Shown piece by piece: positions 40,067-48,470 of a stretch of DNA of 64,000 nt. This DNA comes from JAHEKD01 sp965204695 (GTDB taxonomy: Bacteria; Pseudomonadota; Gammaproteobacteria; Arenicellales; JAHEKD01): assembly GCA_965204695.1 (NCBI GenBank), contig OZ242007.1, positions 1,736,001 through 1,800,000 of the forward strand. Reading direction: 5' to 3'. The notes beneath the pieces are model-generated. The model made no database searches and had not been told where the DNA came from. It saw only the letters and a list, made by a program, of their open reading frames with translations. The number at the start of each line of letters is the position of its first letter. Position 1 is the stretch's first letter. The position numbers and the translations under genes were made by a program.

Positions 40067-40223
40067 ACGATTCAACAGTTTTTGGCCTGAGATTCAGTAA
40101 TACTCAAACCAACTGATACACTCTTTCGAGAAGCCCTTCCCGGCTTGTCTGATTGGGATAAGAAGTGGGCACTTGGAGTCTATTACACGGTTCAATTAAC
40201 TACGTAAATCTCATCGATAAAAT

Positions 40224-41051
40224 TCAAATACCAAATGGGACTCCACCAGCTACCGGCAAAGCAATCCCTGTTATATATGCACCCTTCGGGCCTGCAAGAT
40301 AAGCCACTGCATCTGCCACGTCGTTTGGTTCACCAGCATTTCTCAAGGCAACCTCTTGGTATCTTATGGTTTTCATTTCAGCTATTGATATATTGTTCTG
40401 TTCTGCAAGTCTTTGGTTTGCGGCTGCATGCATATCTGTCATGATATAGCCGGGACAAACAGCATTGCATCTTATCCCGTCTTTACCAAATTCTGCTGCA
40501 ATAGTCTTAGTCATACCAATCAATGCATGCTTCATCGCTGTATAAGCACCAAAACCAGCTTCAGCACCCAAACTAGCGGTGGAACCAATATTAATAATTG
40601 ACCCTCCATTACCACTGATCATTTTTGGAATGACAGCTTGGGAAAGCATCATCGGTCCCAATAGATTAACCTTAAAACTTTGTTCCCATTGTTCTGGTGT
40701 GGTCTGAAGAAAGTTATCAGAGCCCGCTAAAGAGCCCGCATTATTGACTAAAATATCAATAGGGCCCAGAGATTTCTTTACATTGTCCAAACAAGCAACA
40801 ATGTTTTCCTGCCTGGTTACATCAACAATTTGATGAATAGCCTGACCGCCCTCAACGTTGATATTGGACACGAGCTGCTTGAGTAGTTCGGATTTATCAA
40901 AGGTATTGCCATTAATGTTCAACTTACCTTGAATATCTGACACTACAACTGAAGCGCCATCCTGAGCCAAGCGCATTGCAATGGCTCGACCTATCCCTCT
41001 TGGTGCAGAACAACCTGTTACCAGTGCTACTTTACCATTTAGTTCTTGCAT
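40224..41051 (-). CDS. Short-chain dehydrogenase/reductase
   Basis: A 275-residue SDR. The NAD(P) loop TGCSAPRGIGRAIA is at 13-26. DILVNNAGSLAGS near 99-111 carries the NNAG motif, and GSTASLGAEAGFGAYTAMKHAL near 152-173 carries the catalytic Ser and YxxxK. The C-terminal GAYITGIALPVAGG is typical. It oxidises or reduces a hydroxyl/keto group of an unknown substrate. It lies 64 bases after the EamA gene in the same direction and may be cotranscribed; the LysR at 42140 would then govern both (inference). Confidence 0.93.
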   Translation of the reverse strand: MQELNGKVALVTGCSAPRGIGRAIAMRLAQDGASVVVSDIQGKLNINGNTFDKSELLKQLVSNINVEGGQAIHQIVDVTRQENIVACLDNVKKSLGPIDILVNNAGSLAGSDNFLQTTPEQWEQSFKVNLLGPMMLSQAVIPKMISGNGGSIINIGSTASLGAEAGFGAYTAMKHALIGMTKTIAAEFGKDGIRCNAVCPGYIMTDMHAAANQRLAEQNNISIAEMKTIRYQEVALRNAGEPNDVADAVAYLAGPKGAYITGIALPVAGGVPFGI

Positions 41052-41115
41052 CTTTATCCAAGCCTTTGTTGCTGATGATTTATAGCGAAATTATAGCTTT
41101 ATCAAAGAAGCTTTT

Positions 41116-41985
41116 TCATTTTCGTCTTAAAACCATCAAACCCGCTCCAACAATCATTAACATACCAACAATCGTTGCGTTGCTTGGTAATGCATCAAAA
41201 AACACCAAGTCCCAGGTCACCGCAAATACTAAATAGCTATATTCAAAGGTCGCAACAGTGGAAGGCGGCGCCACCTTATAAGCACCAGCGATTCCCATAT
41301 TAATCACCGCTGTCAGTAACGCTAAAATACCCAGCACAAACCATTCGAAATGACTAACGAGCGACCAACCAGAAAATATATATGGATAATTACTAACCAG
41401 CTCGCCACTGGGTGGGAGGACGATTAATAGCAAACTCCCTAATAATCCAGCCATCAACATGACCAGATTAAATGACAGTGATAATGTAGATAATGAAAAC
41501 ACCTGACATTTAGTTCGGGTAATGATATGCGATAACGCATAGAAAAACCCTCCTATGACCGGCAAAATTGCCCAGGGAGAAAAAGCATCCGTGCCTGGCT
41601 GCAGGAGAACAATAACACCAAGAAATCCAATAAAGACTGCTATCCAGCCTCGGACACTGACAGGTTCGTTGATTACATAAGCAGACAATAATGTGACAAA
41701 GATCGGTGCAATGAAGTTTGCCGCACCCACTGTAGATAAGCTCAGAAAAGCTATAGCTGCATAAAAGGATAGCATTGTTATTGTCATACACACTGCACGC
41801 AATAAAGACCATAGTTGAAGCGCCTCAACGAAAACATTGTGCCCAGCACCTTGCGCCCTACCTATAAAAAGCAATAGAGGAATGGCCAGTAATGCTCTAA
41901 GTGAAAAAATCTGCCATAGAGAAAGTTCTTTGCTAAATAACTTAAAAATTACATCTTGCAGCGACGTAAAAAACATCGCTGCCAC
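41116..41985 (-). CDS. EamA/DMT-family transporter
   Basis: A 289-residue inner-membrane protein, ten helices in two repeats. FFTSLQDVIFKLFSKELSLW and LRALLAIPLLLFIG lie in the first half, and INEPVSVRGWIAVFIGFLGV is the family loop. The second half has GAYKVAPPSTVATFEYSYLV. The start is GTG at 41985; ATG three codons later is also possible. It is divergent from a LysR gene about 155 bases away, with short repeats of TTGAA-type in between that could be the regulator's sites. The substrate is unknown. Confidence 0.89.
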   Translation of the reverse strand: MAAMFFTSLQDVIFKLFSKELSLWQIFSLRALLAIPLLLFIGRAQGAGHNVFVEALQLWSLLRAVCMTITMLSFYAAIAFLSLSTVGAANFIAPIFVTLLSAYVINEPVSVRGWIAVFIGFLGVIVLLQPGTDAFSPWAILPVIGGFFYALSHIITRTKCQVFSLSTLSLSFNLVMLMAGLLGSLLLIVLPPSGELVSNYPYIFSGWSLVSHFEWFVLGILALLTAVINMGIAGAYKVAPPSTVATFEYSYLVFAVTWDLVFFDALPSNATIVGMLMIVGAGLMVLRRK

Positions 41986-42139
41986 GGATAACCCGTTGAG
42001 GTCGAATTTCTACATTAGCGATTGCCAATTTTGAGCCTCCACTTTAACCCAGACAACACACTTATCGCCGATCATAAAACAATCACGAATAGTTGAATAG
42101 ACATTGAAAATTGAACTAATAATTCGATATTATTGAACA

Positions 42140-43039
42140 ATGGAGCGTCCACCAGTTTATGGAATTGAAGTTTTTTTAACCATTGTCCAGGAGGGATCAC
42201 TTCGAGCTGCCGCCAAGGCTTTGGGTGTAGGAGCACCCGCTGTCAGTCATCAACTGAAAATGCTGGAACAGAAGATGGGTGTCGATTTGTTGTATCGGAC
42301 AACACGCAGCCTAGAGCTGACAGACGCCGGCCGTGTGTTATTGGACAATGCTGCACCGGCCTATCGTGACATGACCTATGCGATTAAGAAGGTCCAACAA
42401 ACTGGAAAATCCACCAAAGGAACACTGCGCCTGACTTTATCGAGAGGGGCCTATATCACGGCCTTGGCGCCAGTATTGGATAAATTTCTGGCGGACAATC
42501 CCGAAATCAATCTGGATATCTCTCTGAGTGAAGGACTGGTAGATATTATCCGCGAAGGCTTTCATGCCGGCATTCGGCTCGGTGATTTAGTGGCTGATAA
42601 CATGGTGGCTGTTCGGGTAACATCAGCTTTAGCACCTGTCTTTTCCGCGGCCCCCTGTTATTTGAACAAACAAGGTCGCCCTGAAAAACCTCGTGATTTG
42701 TTGAATCACAGCAGCATTCGGTACAAACCTCCTACCGCCAAAAAAATGGCCGACTGGCATTTCACGGAAAATGGACAAGATAAAACCATCAATCCACCCT
42801 CACGCCTGGTGTTTGACAACATTATTGGTGTGGTTCAGGCAACTCGTGAGGGCCACGGTATTGGCTATTCATTACGCGCAACTGTAGATGAATATCTACA
42901 ACGTGGAGAATTAGAAACAGTGCTTGATTCTTATGTAAAAAAACTTCCACCGTTTTATCTCTACTATCCCGAACAAAACAAACGAGTTGAATGCCTGCGT
43001 CTGCTTATTGACTGCCTGATCAAACACCGGGATCAATAA
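42140..43039 (+). CDS. LysR-family transcriptional regulator
   Basis: A 299-residue LysR protein. YGIEVFLTIVQEGSLRAAAK and LGVGAPAVSHQLKMLEQKMG form the winged helix at about 5-48, and TRSLELTDAGRVLLDNAAPA follows. The effector domain contains IDISLSEGLVDI-like LDISLSEGLVDIIREGFHAG and SALAPVFSAAPCYLNKQG. It resembles regulators of transporters and small oxidoreductases. The divergent EamA and SDR genes are its probable targets. Confidence 0.93.
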   Translation: MERPPVYGIEVFLTIVQEGSLRAAAKALGVGAPAVSHQLKMLEQKMGVDLLYRTTRSLELTDAGRVLLDNAAPAYRDMTYAIKKVQQTGKSTKGTLRLTLSRGAYITALAPVLDKFLADNPEINLDISLSEGLVDIIREGFHAGIRLGDLVADNMVAVRVTSALAPVFSAAPCYLNKQGRPEKPRDLLNHSSIRYKPPTAKKMADWHFTENGQDKTINPPSRLVFDNIIGVVQATREGHGIGYSLRATVDEYLQRGELETVLDSYVKKLPPFYLYYPEQNKRVECLRLLIDCLIKHRDQ

Positions 43040-43124
43040 TATCAAGCAAAGGTAATGATGCCCGGACAAGTTGATGACTTGTTGAGAAGCCCTCTCTAAA
43101 CAGCATTTTAAAATCACAAAATAA

Positions 43125-43787
43125 TTACTGATCCTGTTTTACTTTAGTCAAAAAACAGGTGAAAAGTGTATCAAAAACGATACGGGTATCCTTTTCGTCG
43201 AAATAAAGATTGATTTCTGAAAAAGTTGAGCTGATTTCTATCAAGTTGATATTTTGCAAGGCTACTCGCTGCAAAATCATATATAGCATTCCCGGGATTG
43301 TGGCGTAAGTATCGCTAAACTTGACACAGATTGAGCCGACTTGATCATGAGTATATAAAGGCTTTTGGTTGGTAATGCGTTCAAGTTTGGATTGATATGT
43401 TGACTCTACGATCACCGTTATTTCAGTCATGCCTTCACATAGATTACAAAAACCATTTCTAGACTGAATAAACCCATAAAGCAGATTCAATTTCTTATGT
43501 GTTTCCTTTGTACGTAAAAAACTGGCTGTCGAAAGGCCGGAAACTACAGTTAATTTATCAATAACATATTGCTTGGATTTGATCCGAGATTTTGCCAGAT
43601 CTGCCTTGGATCTCGACAAAGCCATCATGATGGCGCTGTCACTCACTTGCTTTTGTGTGCGTGCCTGAACTAATGGATTGAGGTAGCGAGCTAGTTGAGC
43701 TTGATTAAATAATTCATGATTAAAACCAAACTCCAGGAATGGATTTTCCTGGATTATAGACTGTAGTGTGTCAGTAATTTTAATCAT
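43125..43787 (-). CDS. ACT-domain protein with HTH-like N-terminus
   Basis: A 220-residue cytoplasmic protein. The first 80 residues are helical (LQSIIQENPFLEFGFNHELF, ARYLNPLVQARTQKQVSDSA, IMMALSRSKADLAK), compatible with a DNA-binding or helical head. Two ACT-like halves follow: EITVIVESTYQSKLERI and VKFSDTYATIPGMLYMILQR, then ALQNINLIEISSTFSEINLYF. The latter is the aspartate-kinase type of ACT sequence (ISSxxSEIxLxxxE). It diverges from dapA with about 110 bases between. A lysine- or aspartate-pathway ligand that regulates dapA or a kinase is a testable inference. Confidence 0.68.
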   Translation of the reverse strand: MIKITDTLQSIIQENPFLEFGFNHELFNQAQLARYLNPLVQARTQKQVSDSAIMMALSRSKADLAKSRIKSKQYVIDKLTVVSGLSTASFLRTKETHKKLNLLYGFIQSRNGFCNLCEGMTEITVIVESTYQSKLERITNQKPLYTHDQVGSICVKFSDTYATIPGMLYMILQRVALQNINLIEISSTFSEINLYFDEKDTRIVFDTLFTCFLTKVKQDQ

Positions 43788-43898
43788 AATGTTATATATA
43801 TAACAAAAATAAATATTTTTATATTAAAACTTCCTGGAAATTTACACCTATAAAGATTCAACTTAACCTTGCATTATGAATCAACAGGTTAACTTGAA

Positions 43899-44819
43899 AT
43901 GAATATGAAAAATTTACCAAAGGGTACTTACACACCGTTAGTGACACCGTTTACAACAACTGGAAATGTAGATTTTTCTGCACTGGAAGGGTTGGTCGAA
44001 AGGCAGCTAGCAGCAGGCATTGAGGCATTAGTCGTACTGGGTACAACCGGTGAAAGCCCGACAGTTTCGCAACAGGAATTCGTAGAGATTACTCGGTTCA
44101 TTGTCGACTTGGTTAAATCCCAATCGACTGTGCTGGCTTGTATAGGAAATAATAATACCACGGTTAGTATCGATACAGCCAAACAAGCTGAGCAACTTGG
44201 TGTTGATGGTCTTTTAGTCCTATGCCCTTATTACAGCAAACCAACTCAGACAGGCTTATTGCAGCATTTTGCGGCGATTGCTGAAAGTATACCGCTACCA
44301 CAGCTTGTTTATAACATTGAAGGTCGAACCGGGATTAATGTTGAAACTCAAACTTTGATGGAGCTGGCACAGATTCCAAATATCGTAGGTGTCAAGGAAG
44401 CCAGCGCCGATATTGAACAAATTAGTGCTGTTATAGCCGCAACACAAGATGACTTCCTGGTCTTGTCAGGCTGTGATCACCTAAATTATCCGTTGTTGAG
44501 CTTGGGCGGGCATGGGGTAATTTCCACTCTAGCCAATCTAGTTCCGATACAGGTAAAGTCCCTTGTTGATCATGCCTTGGCAGATAACTACATCGCAGCC
44601 CGACAGCTGCATTATCAGCTTATGCCATTAGCGCATGGATGTTTTATCGAAGCAAATCCGATTCCAGTGAAAACTGCTCTGGCTATACTGGGATTGATTG
44701 ATGAACAATTCCGCCTGCCTATCACCAATATGAGTCAAGCTAATAAAGACAAATGGCAAACAACCCTCATCGATCACGGCATTATTACTAAGCCTTTATC
44801 GGAAGTTTCTAATGGCTGA
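43899..44819 (+). CDS. dapA: 4-hydroxy-tetrahydrodipicolinate synthase family (DapA)
   Basis: A 306-residue TIM-barrel lyase that condenses pyruvate with aspartate semialdehyde in lysine and peptidoglycan synthesis. LVVLGTTGESPTV at about 44-56 gives the Thr-Thr pair (49-50), CPYYSKPTQTGLLQHF is at about 109-124, LVYNIEGRTG at 136-145 holds Tyr138 and Arg143, and VGVKEAS at 163-169 the Schiff-base Lys166. Usual DapA has YNVPGRT or YNVPSRT; here Glu141 replaces the Pro. Related lyases with other substrates exist, so the assignment is likely but not certain. Its end overlaps the next GNAT start by eight bases. Confidence 0.85.
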   Translation: MNMKNLPKGTYTPLVTPFTTTGNVDFSALEGLVERQLAAGIEALVVLGTTGESPTVSQQEFVEITRFIVDLVKSQSTVLACIGNNNTTVSIDTAKQAEQLGVDGLLVLCPYYSKPTQTGLLQHFAAIAESIPLPQLVYNIEGRTGINVETQTLMELAQIPNIVGVKEASADIEQISAVIAATQDDFLVLSGCDHLNYPLLSLGGHGVISTLANLVPIQVKSLVDHALADNYIAARQLHYQLMPLAHGCFIEANPIPVKTALAILGLIDEQFRLPITNMSQANKDKWQTTLIDHGIITKPLSEVSNG

Positions 44820-45289
44820 TCTATCCATACGCGAAGCGACAGTAGATGACTGTTCGATGATATTGCGATTCATTACAGAATTAGCAGTTTATGAAAAAGC
44901 CGAGCATGAAGTCGTAGCTACTGCAACAGATATAAAAGCCTCACTGTTTGGCGAAGATTCAATTGCAAAAGCCATTTTGCGAACTGGATCAACAACCTAT
45001 AGGATTTGCCGTTTATTTTTTCAGTTATTCAACTTGGCTAGCTGAAAATGGCCTTTACCTTGAAGATCTTTATATCACAACCGATAAACGTGGGATTGGC
45101 GCGGGCAAAGCATTATTAAAACACCTGGCCAAACTGGCTATAATGAATAACTGTCGGCGATTTGAATGGAGTGTGCTGGACTGGAACAAACCTGCCATTG
45201 ATTTTTATCAATCAATCGGTGCTGAACCGCAAAACGAATGGATTAAATATCGGCTATCCGGCCGAGCACTTGAACGCTTTGCCAGTTAA
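44812..45289 (+). pseudogene. GNAT acetyltransferase, frameshifted
   Basis: The frame from ATG 44812 gives SIREATVDDCSMILRFITEL, YEKAEHEV and ASLFGEDSIAKAIL, the first part of a GNAT, then drifts into unrelated sequence and stops at 45045. The alternate frame continues CELDQQPIGFAVYFFSYSTW, ENGLYLEDLYITTDKRGIGA, KALLKHLAKLA and FYQSIGAEPQNEW, the rest of the fold, to 45289. A single missing base in the T-run near 44978 rejoins the halves into a normal protein of about 158 residues. It overlaps the end of dapA. It may be a true pseudogene or an indel error in the assembly. Confidence 0.87.
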
Positions 45290-45443
45290 GTGATTCACTG
45301 CTCAACAAAGACCAGTTCAACAACAATAGTGTCTATAAACTACCGCTCAAACAGTCGTGAATAATTAGAACTCGTTGTAGATATTAAGCAATAAGACTAC
45401 GGAGATCGCAGGCTTATTCTGAATTGCCTGCTTAGGGAATGTT

Positions 45444-45803
45444 TTATTCCAGAATCTCGACAAGCACATTGGCAACGCCAGAATCTAACATATCCAACTT
45501 TTTCGCGGCCCCTCCTGAAAGATCAATGATCTTGTCTTCTACATAAGGCCCTCTATCGTTAACGACCACAACAACTTGATAATTATTTGCTTTATTCGTC
45601 ACTCTCAAACGGGTGCCAAACGCCAGTTTTTTATGCGCCGCACTTAACCCCCAATGCTCGTAGATTTCTCCACTGGCCGTTTTGTTTCCATCCAGTGACG
45701 ATGAGTAGTATGAAGCAACCCCCTCAAACTGTTCCAATTCCGATGAAGAGCATCCTGAAATGAAACAGAGATTTAATACAAATATCAAAATACCTGATTT
45801 CAT
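45444..45803 (-). CDS. RlpA-like lipoprotein (septal ring lytic transglycosylase fold)
   Basis: A 119-residue lipoprotein. The signal LCFISGC puts the lipidated Cys at 18. The double-psi beta-barrel domain has GVASYYSSSLDGNKTASGE at about 28-46, FGTRLRVTNKANN near 62-74 and VVVNDRGPYVEDKIIDLS near 78-95, with the catalytic Asp region NDRGPY. RlpA removes denuded glycan strands at the septum. This is shorter than typical RlpA and lacks the SPOR domain, so septal targeting is doubtful. It stands alone. Confidence 0.88.
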   Translation of the reverse strand: MKSGILIFVLNLCFISGCSSSELEQFEGVASYYSSSLDGNKTASGEIYEHWGLSAAHKKLAFGTRLRVTNKANNYQVVVVVNDRGPYVEDKIIDLSGGAAKKLDMLDSGVANVLVEILE

Positions 45804-45847
45804 TTTTCTAATAATATGTTACATGTTTGCTTGAAAGATTAGCTTAT

Positions 45848-46693
45848 CTAAATTGTTATCGTTCCTTCAATGACAATGTGAGTTTGCCCGCCGATTAGAA
45901 TACGACCTTCGATATTGGGATCAGGTTTGATATAAACCCGACCATGCCGATTGATGCTGGTACCTTGTGCAATTGTTATTGGTTTATTTAATCTACCTTG
46001 GCTATGCATCCAGACAGCCAGTGCTGAATTTAATGAGCCGGTGATAGGGTCTTCATTCTTGCCACTGGAAGTTCCCAACATACGCACTTCGTAAGTGCAC
46101 TCCGAACCCGGTTTATGTGCACCTATTAATCCGATAGCCCTGAACTCAGGCCAGCGCACTTTTAGCGAATCCACTGCCAAAACTTGTTCTGCGCTTTCAA
46201 GTTCAAGCACCTGCCAAACCGGACCGTTGTCCATTTTTACAGAATTGATTATGCTTTTTGGGTCAAGTTCAAGGACATCTGTCAAACGTTGTAAGGCTGA
46301 ATCTGGCAGGGTTTCGATAGAAGTCGGAGGTGCCACAAAGGCGGGAAAATCACCCGTCATATCGATTTCGACAATACCAACTCCACATTCCTGTTTGATG
46401 CTACCGGGATTTTTGGGCTCACCACCCGTATGTAACCATGCCGCACAACTACCGAGAGTTGGATGGCCAGCGAATAGCATCTCCCGTCCCGGAGAAAATA
46501 TTCTGACTTTATAATCGGCTGCGGGATTACTTGGCACCGACAAAAATGTTGTTTCCGCTAAATTTGTCCATGCGGCGAACTCTTGCATTTGCACATCAGT
46601 TAAACCATCACCGTCAACGACTACGGCCAGACCGTTACCTTTGATAGGTGTTGCAGTAAACACATCACATTGTACGAATCGTCTTGTTTTCAT
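45848..46693 (-). CDS. PhzF-family isomerase
   Basis: A 281-residue protein of the PhzF/diaminopimelate-epimerase fold. QCDVFTATPIKGNGLAVVVD at the start, NLAETTFL with the catalytic Glu (E47) and MLFAGHPTLGSCAAW near 72-86 with the conserved GHPT form the first half. GKNEDPITGSLNSALAVWM near 211 and ITIAQGTSINRHGRVYIK near 239 form the second. The family catalyses isomerisation in phenazine and other pathways, but most members are unassigned. It follows the GST fragment by three bases in the MocR gene cluster. Confidence 0.92.
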   Translation of the reverse strand: MKTRRFVQCDVFTATPIKGNGLAVVVDGDGLTDVQMQEFAAWTNLAETTFLSVPSNPAADYKVRIFSPGREMLFAGHPTLGSCAAWLHTGGEPKNPGSIKQECGVGIVEIDMTGDFPAFVAPPTSIETLPDSALQRLTDVLELDPKSIINSVKMDNGPVWQVLELESAEQVLAVDSLKVRWPEFRAIGLIGAHKPGSECTYEVRMLGTSSGKNEDPITGSLNSALAVWMHSQGRLNKPITIAQGTSINRHGRVYIKPDPNIEGRILIGGQTHIVIEGTITI

Positions 46694-46696
46694 GAA

Positions 46697-46879
46697 TTAC
46701 TCCCAAACTGAAATTTGTTCATGGTCCAGCACTTTGACTACAGCCTTTCTTTCAAGCATCGCCAGGGCATGATCTGTCCAGGTACTGAACATTGATTTCA
46801 TATCCGATCTAAATCTGTTCCCCCAGCGATAAAACACTAGTAGAAGGGAACAGGCACCCGGTGAATAGTAAAGTTTCAT
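46697..46879 (-). pseudogene. Glutathione S-transferase remnant (internal deletion)
   Basis: From the ATG at 46879 the frame starts MKLYYSPGACSLL, the typical N-terminus of bacterial beta-class GST (MKLYYSPGACSL). After about 14 residues the GST pattern is lost, and the rest (FSTWTDHALAMLERKAVVKV, LDHEQISVWE) resembles the last 30 residues of a GST (LERPAVQKALEREG type). About 150 residues are missing, so no activity is expected. It lies between the MocR gene and phzF in one direction. The N-terminal part is a good match; the C-terminal part is a weaker inference. Confidence 0.5.
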
Positions 46880-46886
46880 GTCGTAC

Positions 46887-48164
46887 TCACTTAGATACAA
46901 ATTGTTTTAAAAATTTTTCCAGCCTGGGGTCCTGGCACCAAGCAACACTAAAACGCATCCACGGACTGGCACGGCCATCAACCATAAAATGATTACCCGG
47001 CATTAAGTGAATCTCATGCTTTAAAGCAGCTTCTGCCAACTCCCTGCTATCATCCAATCCGTCTAATTTTGCCCACAAAAACTCACCATACTCAGGGATG
47101 GTGAAGAACTCAAAGCCAATTTGGCTTAAGGATTTAATGGTCTTTTCGCGTGTTTTTTGAAGTCGCCCGATCAAATAACCTATATGCTTGCGATAATTGC
47201 CCTCTCGCAGTAATTCATAGGTCACACGTTCAGCCAACTCACTGGTTCGACCCCCCAGCACTCGTTTATCCAACACCCTTTCTACCAGGTTTTCTGGCAA
47301 TGCGATATAACCAACGCGCAGTTTCCCTGAGATCGTTTTGGAATAGGAATTGATGTAAATCACTCTATTTAACTGATCGAGTGCTGCATATCGAAGCGGT
47401 GAATCACTGTGAAAAACACCGAAAATATCATCTTCAATAATCCAGAAATCATTTTTTTCTGCCACACTTAGAACTTGATGCATACAAGCAGGCGATACCG
47501 TAATACTTGTTGGGTTATGGATAATGGCTGAGGTTAAATAAGCCCTGGGCTTATGCTCAGCAGCCAGTTTTTTAAGCTGCTCAACATCAGGGCCTGTGGT
47601 AGTCCAGGGAACACCGACGATTTTCATGCCCATGTTTTTAATCAAGCCGTTCAACATGTAATAGCCGGGTTCATCAATAAAAACTTTATCATCAGGTTTT
47701 AGCAAGCTTCTGCTGACTAAATCCACACCGGGCAACGCGCCACTGACTGTGAGTATTTGATTGATAGATGCTGAAATTCCTATGTTTAGTAATCGTTGCC
47801 GAACCTGTTCGCGCAATGGTTCATAGCCGTAGATATTTGAATAACCTTCCATGAGTTCATCTATCGAACCGCGGCCGACTCGGCGAATTGCTTTTTCAAG
47901 TCCTACATTGTCCAACCAAGTATGAGGCAACGATCCGCGTCCTGGACTAAGCCAATTATCACCAAGGACCAATGTGGTGGTGTGAAAAACCTCCGTTTGG
48001 ATAATATCTTCTGTCAATTTTTCTTTAGGTGCGTTACCAAGCACGTAGAAACCGGAACCTTGCCGTGATTGCAATAAACCATCCGCAACTAGCCGGTCAT
48101 AAACCTGGACAACGGTAAAACGGCTAACATTATTATCGGCAGCAAAATTACGAATTGAAGGCAA
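46887..48164 (-). CDS. MocR-family regulator (GntR HTH plus aminotransferase domain)
   Basis: A protein of at least 425 residues. The start gives LPSIRNFAADNNVSRFTVVQ and VYDRLVADGLL, the GntR winged helix, followed by an aminotransferase-like domain with SGALPGVDLVSRSLL, DEPGYYMLNGL and YINSYSKTISGKLRVGYIA, where SYSKT holds the PLP Lys. The frame extends upstream of TTG 48164 to 48233, encoding TDYLVENITELIQLSKLPIGT, the missing first helix of the GntR domain. Only an ATT at 48233 lies at the expected start. MocR proteins bind PLP as effector. An inverted repeat (48234-48257) right before the extension is the likely operator. Confidence 0.9.
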   Translation of the reverse strand: MPSIRNFAADNNVSRFTVVQVYDRLVADGLLQSRQGSGFYVLGNAPKEKLTEDIIQTEVFHTTTLVLGDNWLSPGRGSLPHTWLDNVGLEKAIRRVGRGSIDELMEGYSNIYGYEPLREQVRQRLLNIGISASINQILTVSGALPGVDLVSRSLLKPDDKVFIDEPGYYMLNGLIKNMGMKIVGVPWTTTGPDVEQLKKLAAEHKPRAYLTSAIIHNPTSITVSPACMHQVLSVAEKNDFWIIEDDIFGVFHSDSPLRYAALDQLNRVIYINSYSKTISGKLRVGYIALPENLVERVLDKRVLGGRTSELAERVTYELLREGNYRKHIGYLIGRLQKTREKTIKSLSQIGFEFFTIPEYGEFLWAKLDGLDDSRELAEAALKHEIHLMPGNHFMVDGRASPWMRFSVAWCQDPRLEKFLKQFVSK

Positions 48165-48233
48165 CCGTGTGCCAATCGGTAATTTTGATAATTGAATCAG
48201 TTCGGTTATGTTTTCAACCAGATAATCTGTAAT

Positions 48234-48257
48234 TGTACCGGTCTTTCAACCAGTACA
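48234..48257 (-). promoter_or_regulatory. Probable MocR operator (inverted repeat)
   Basis: In gene orientation TGTACTGGT is followed by TGAAAG and ACCGGTACA, with 8 of 9 bases complementary. A further direct copy TGTACTGGTT lies at 48294-48303, 46 bases away. MocR regulators often use such paired and spaced sites; autoregulation is inferred. Confidence 0.65.
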
Positions 48258-48293
48258 GTCTATGTTCAACTTCATGACTTGTCAGCTCTCTCT

Positions 48294-48303
48294 AACCAGT
48301 ACA
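48294..48303 (-). promoter_or_regulatory. Second half-site of MocR-type operator
   Basis: TGTACTGGTT (minus strand) exactly repeats the half-site at 48248-48257 in the same orientation, 46 bases upstream. The repeat supports a real binding array. Confidence 0.5.
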
Positions 48304-48470
48304 ATAATGCTTTAAAATCAATATATTATGCATGTTTTTTGGGTTGCCTGACAACTATTATTTTCTAGCAGAACATGATCTGATCACTGACTAGACTGAA
48401 TTGACAGCTAAAGTTTCGATACAGTTTCAGAGCATGCCTAAACCGTTTATCAACGACGTGAGGTAATCAA

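Noticed and set aside
44948..45289. A separate gene starting inside the GNAT after dapA
   Set aside because: Its conserved residues continue the preceding frame's GNAT fold, so it is the second half of one frameshifted gene, not a distinct gene.
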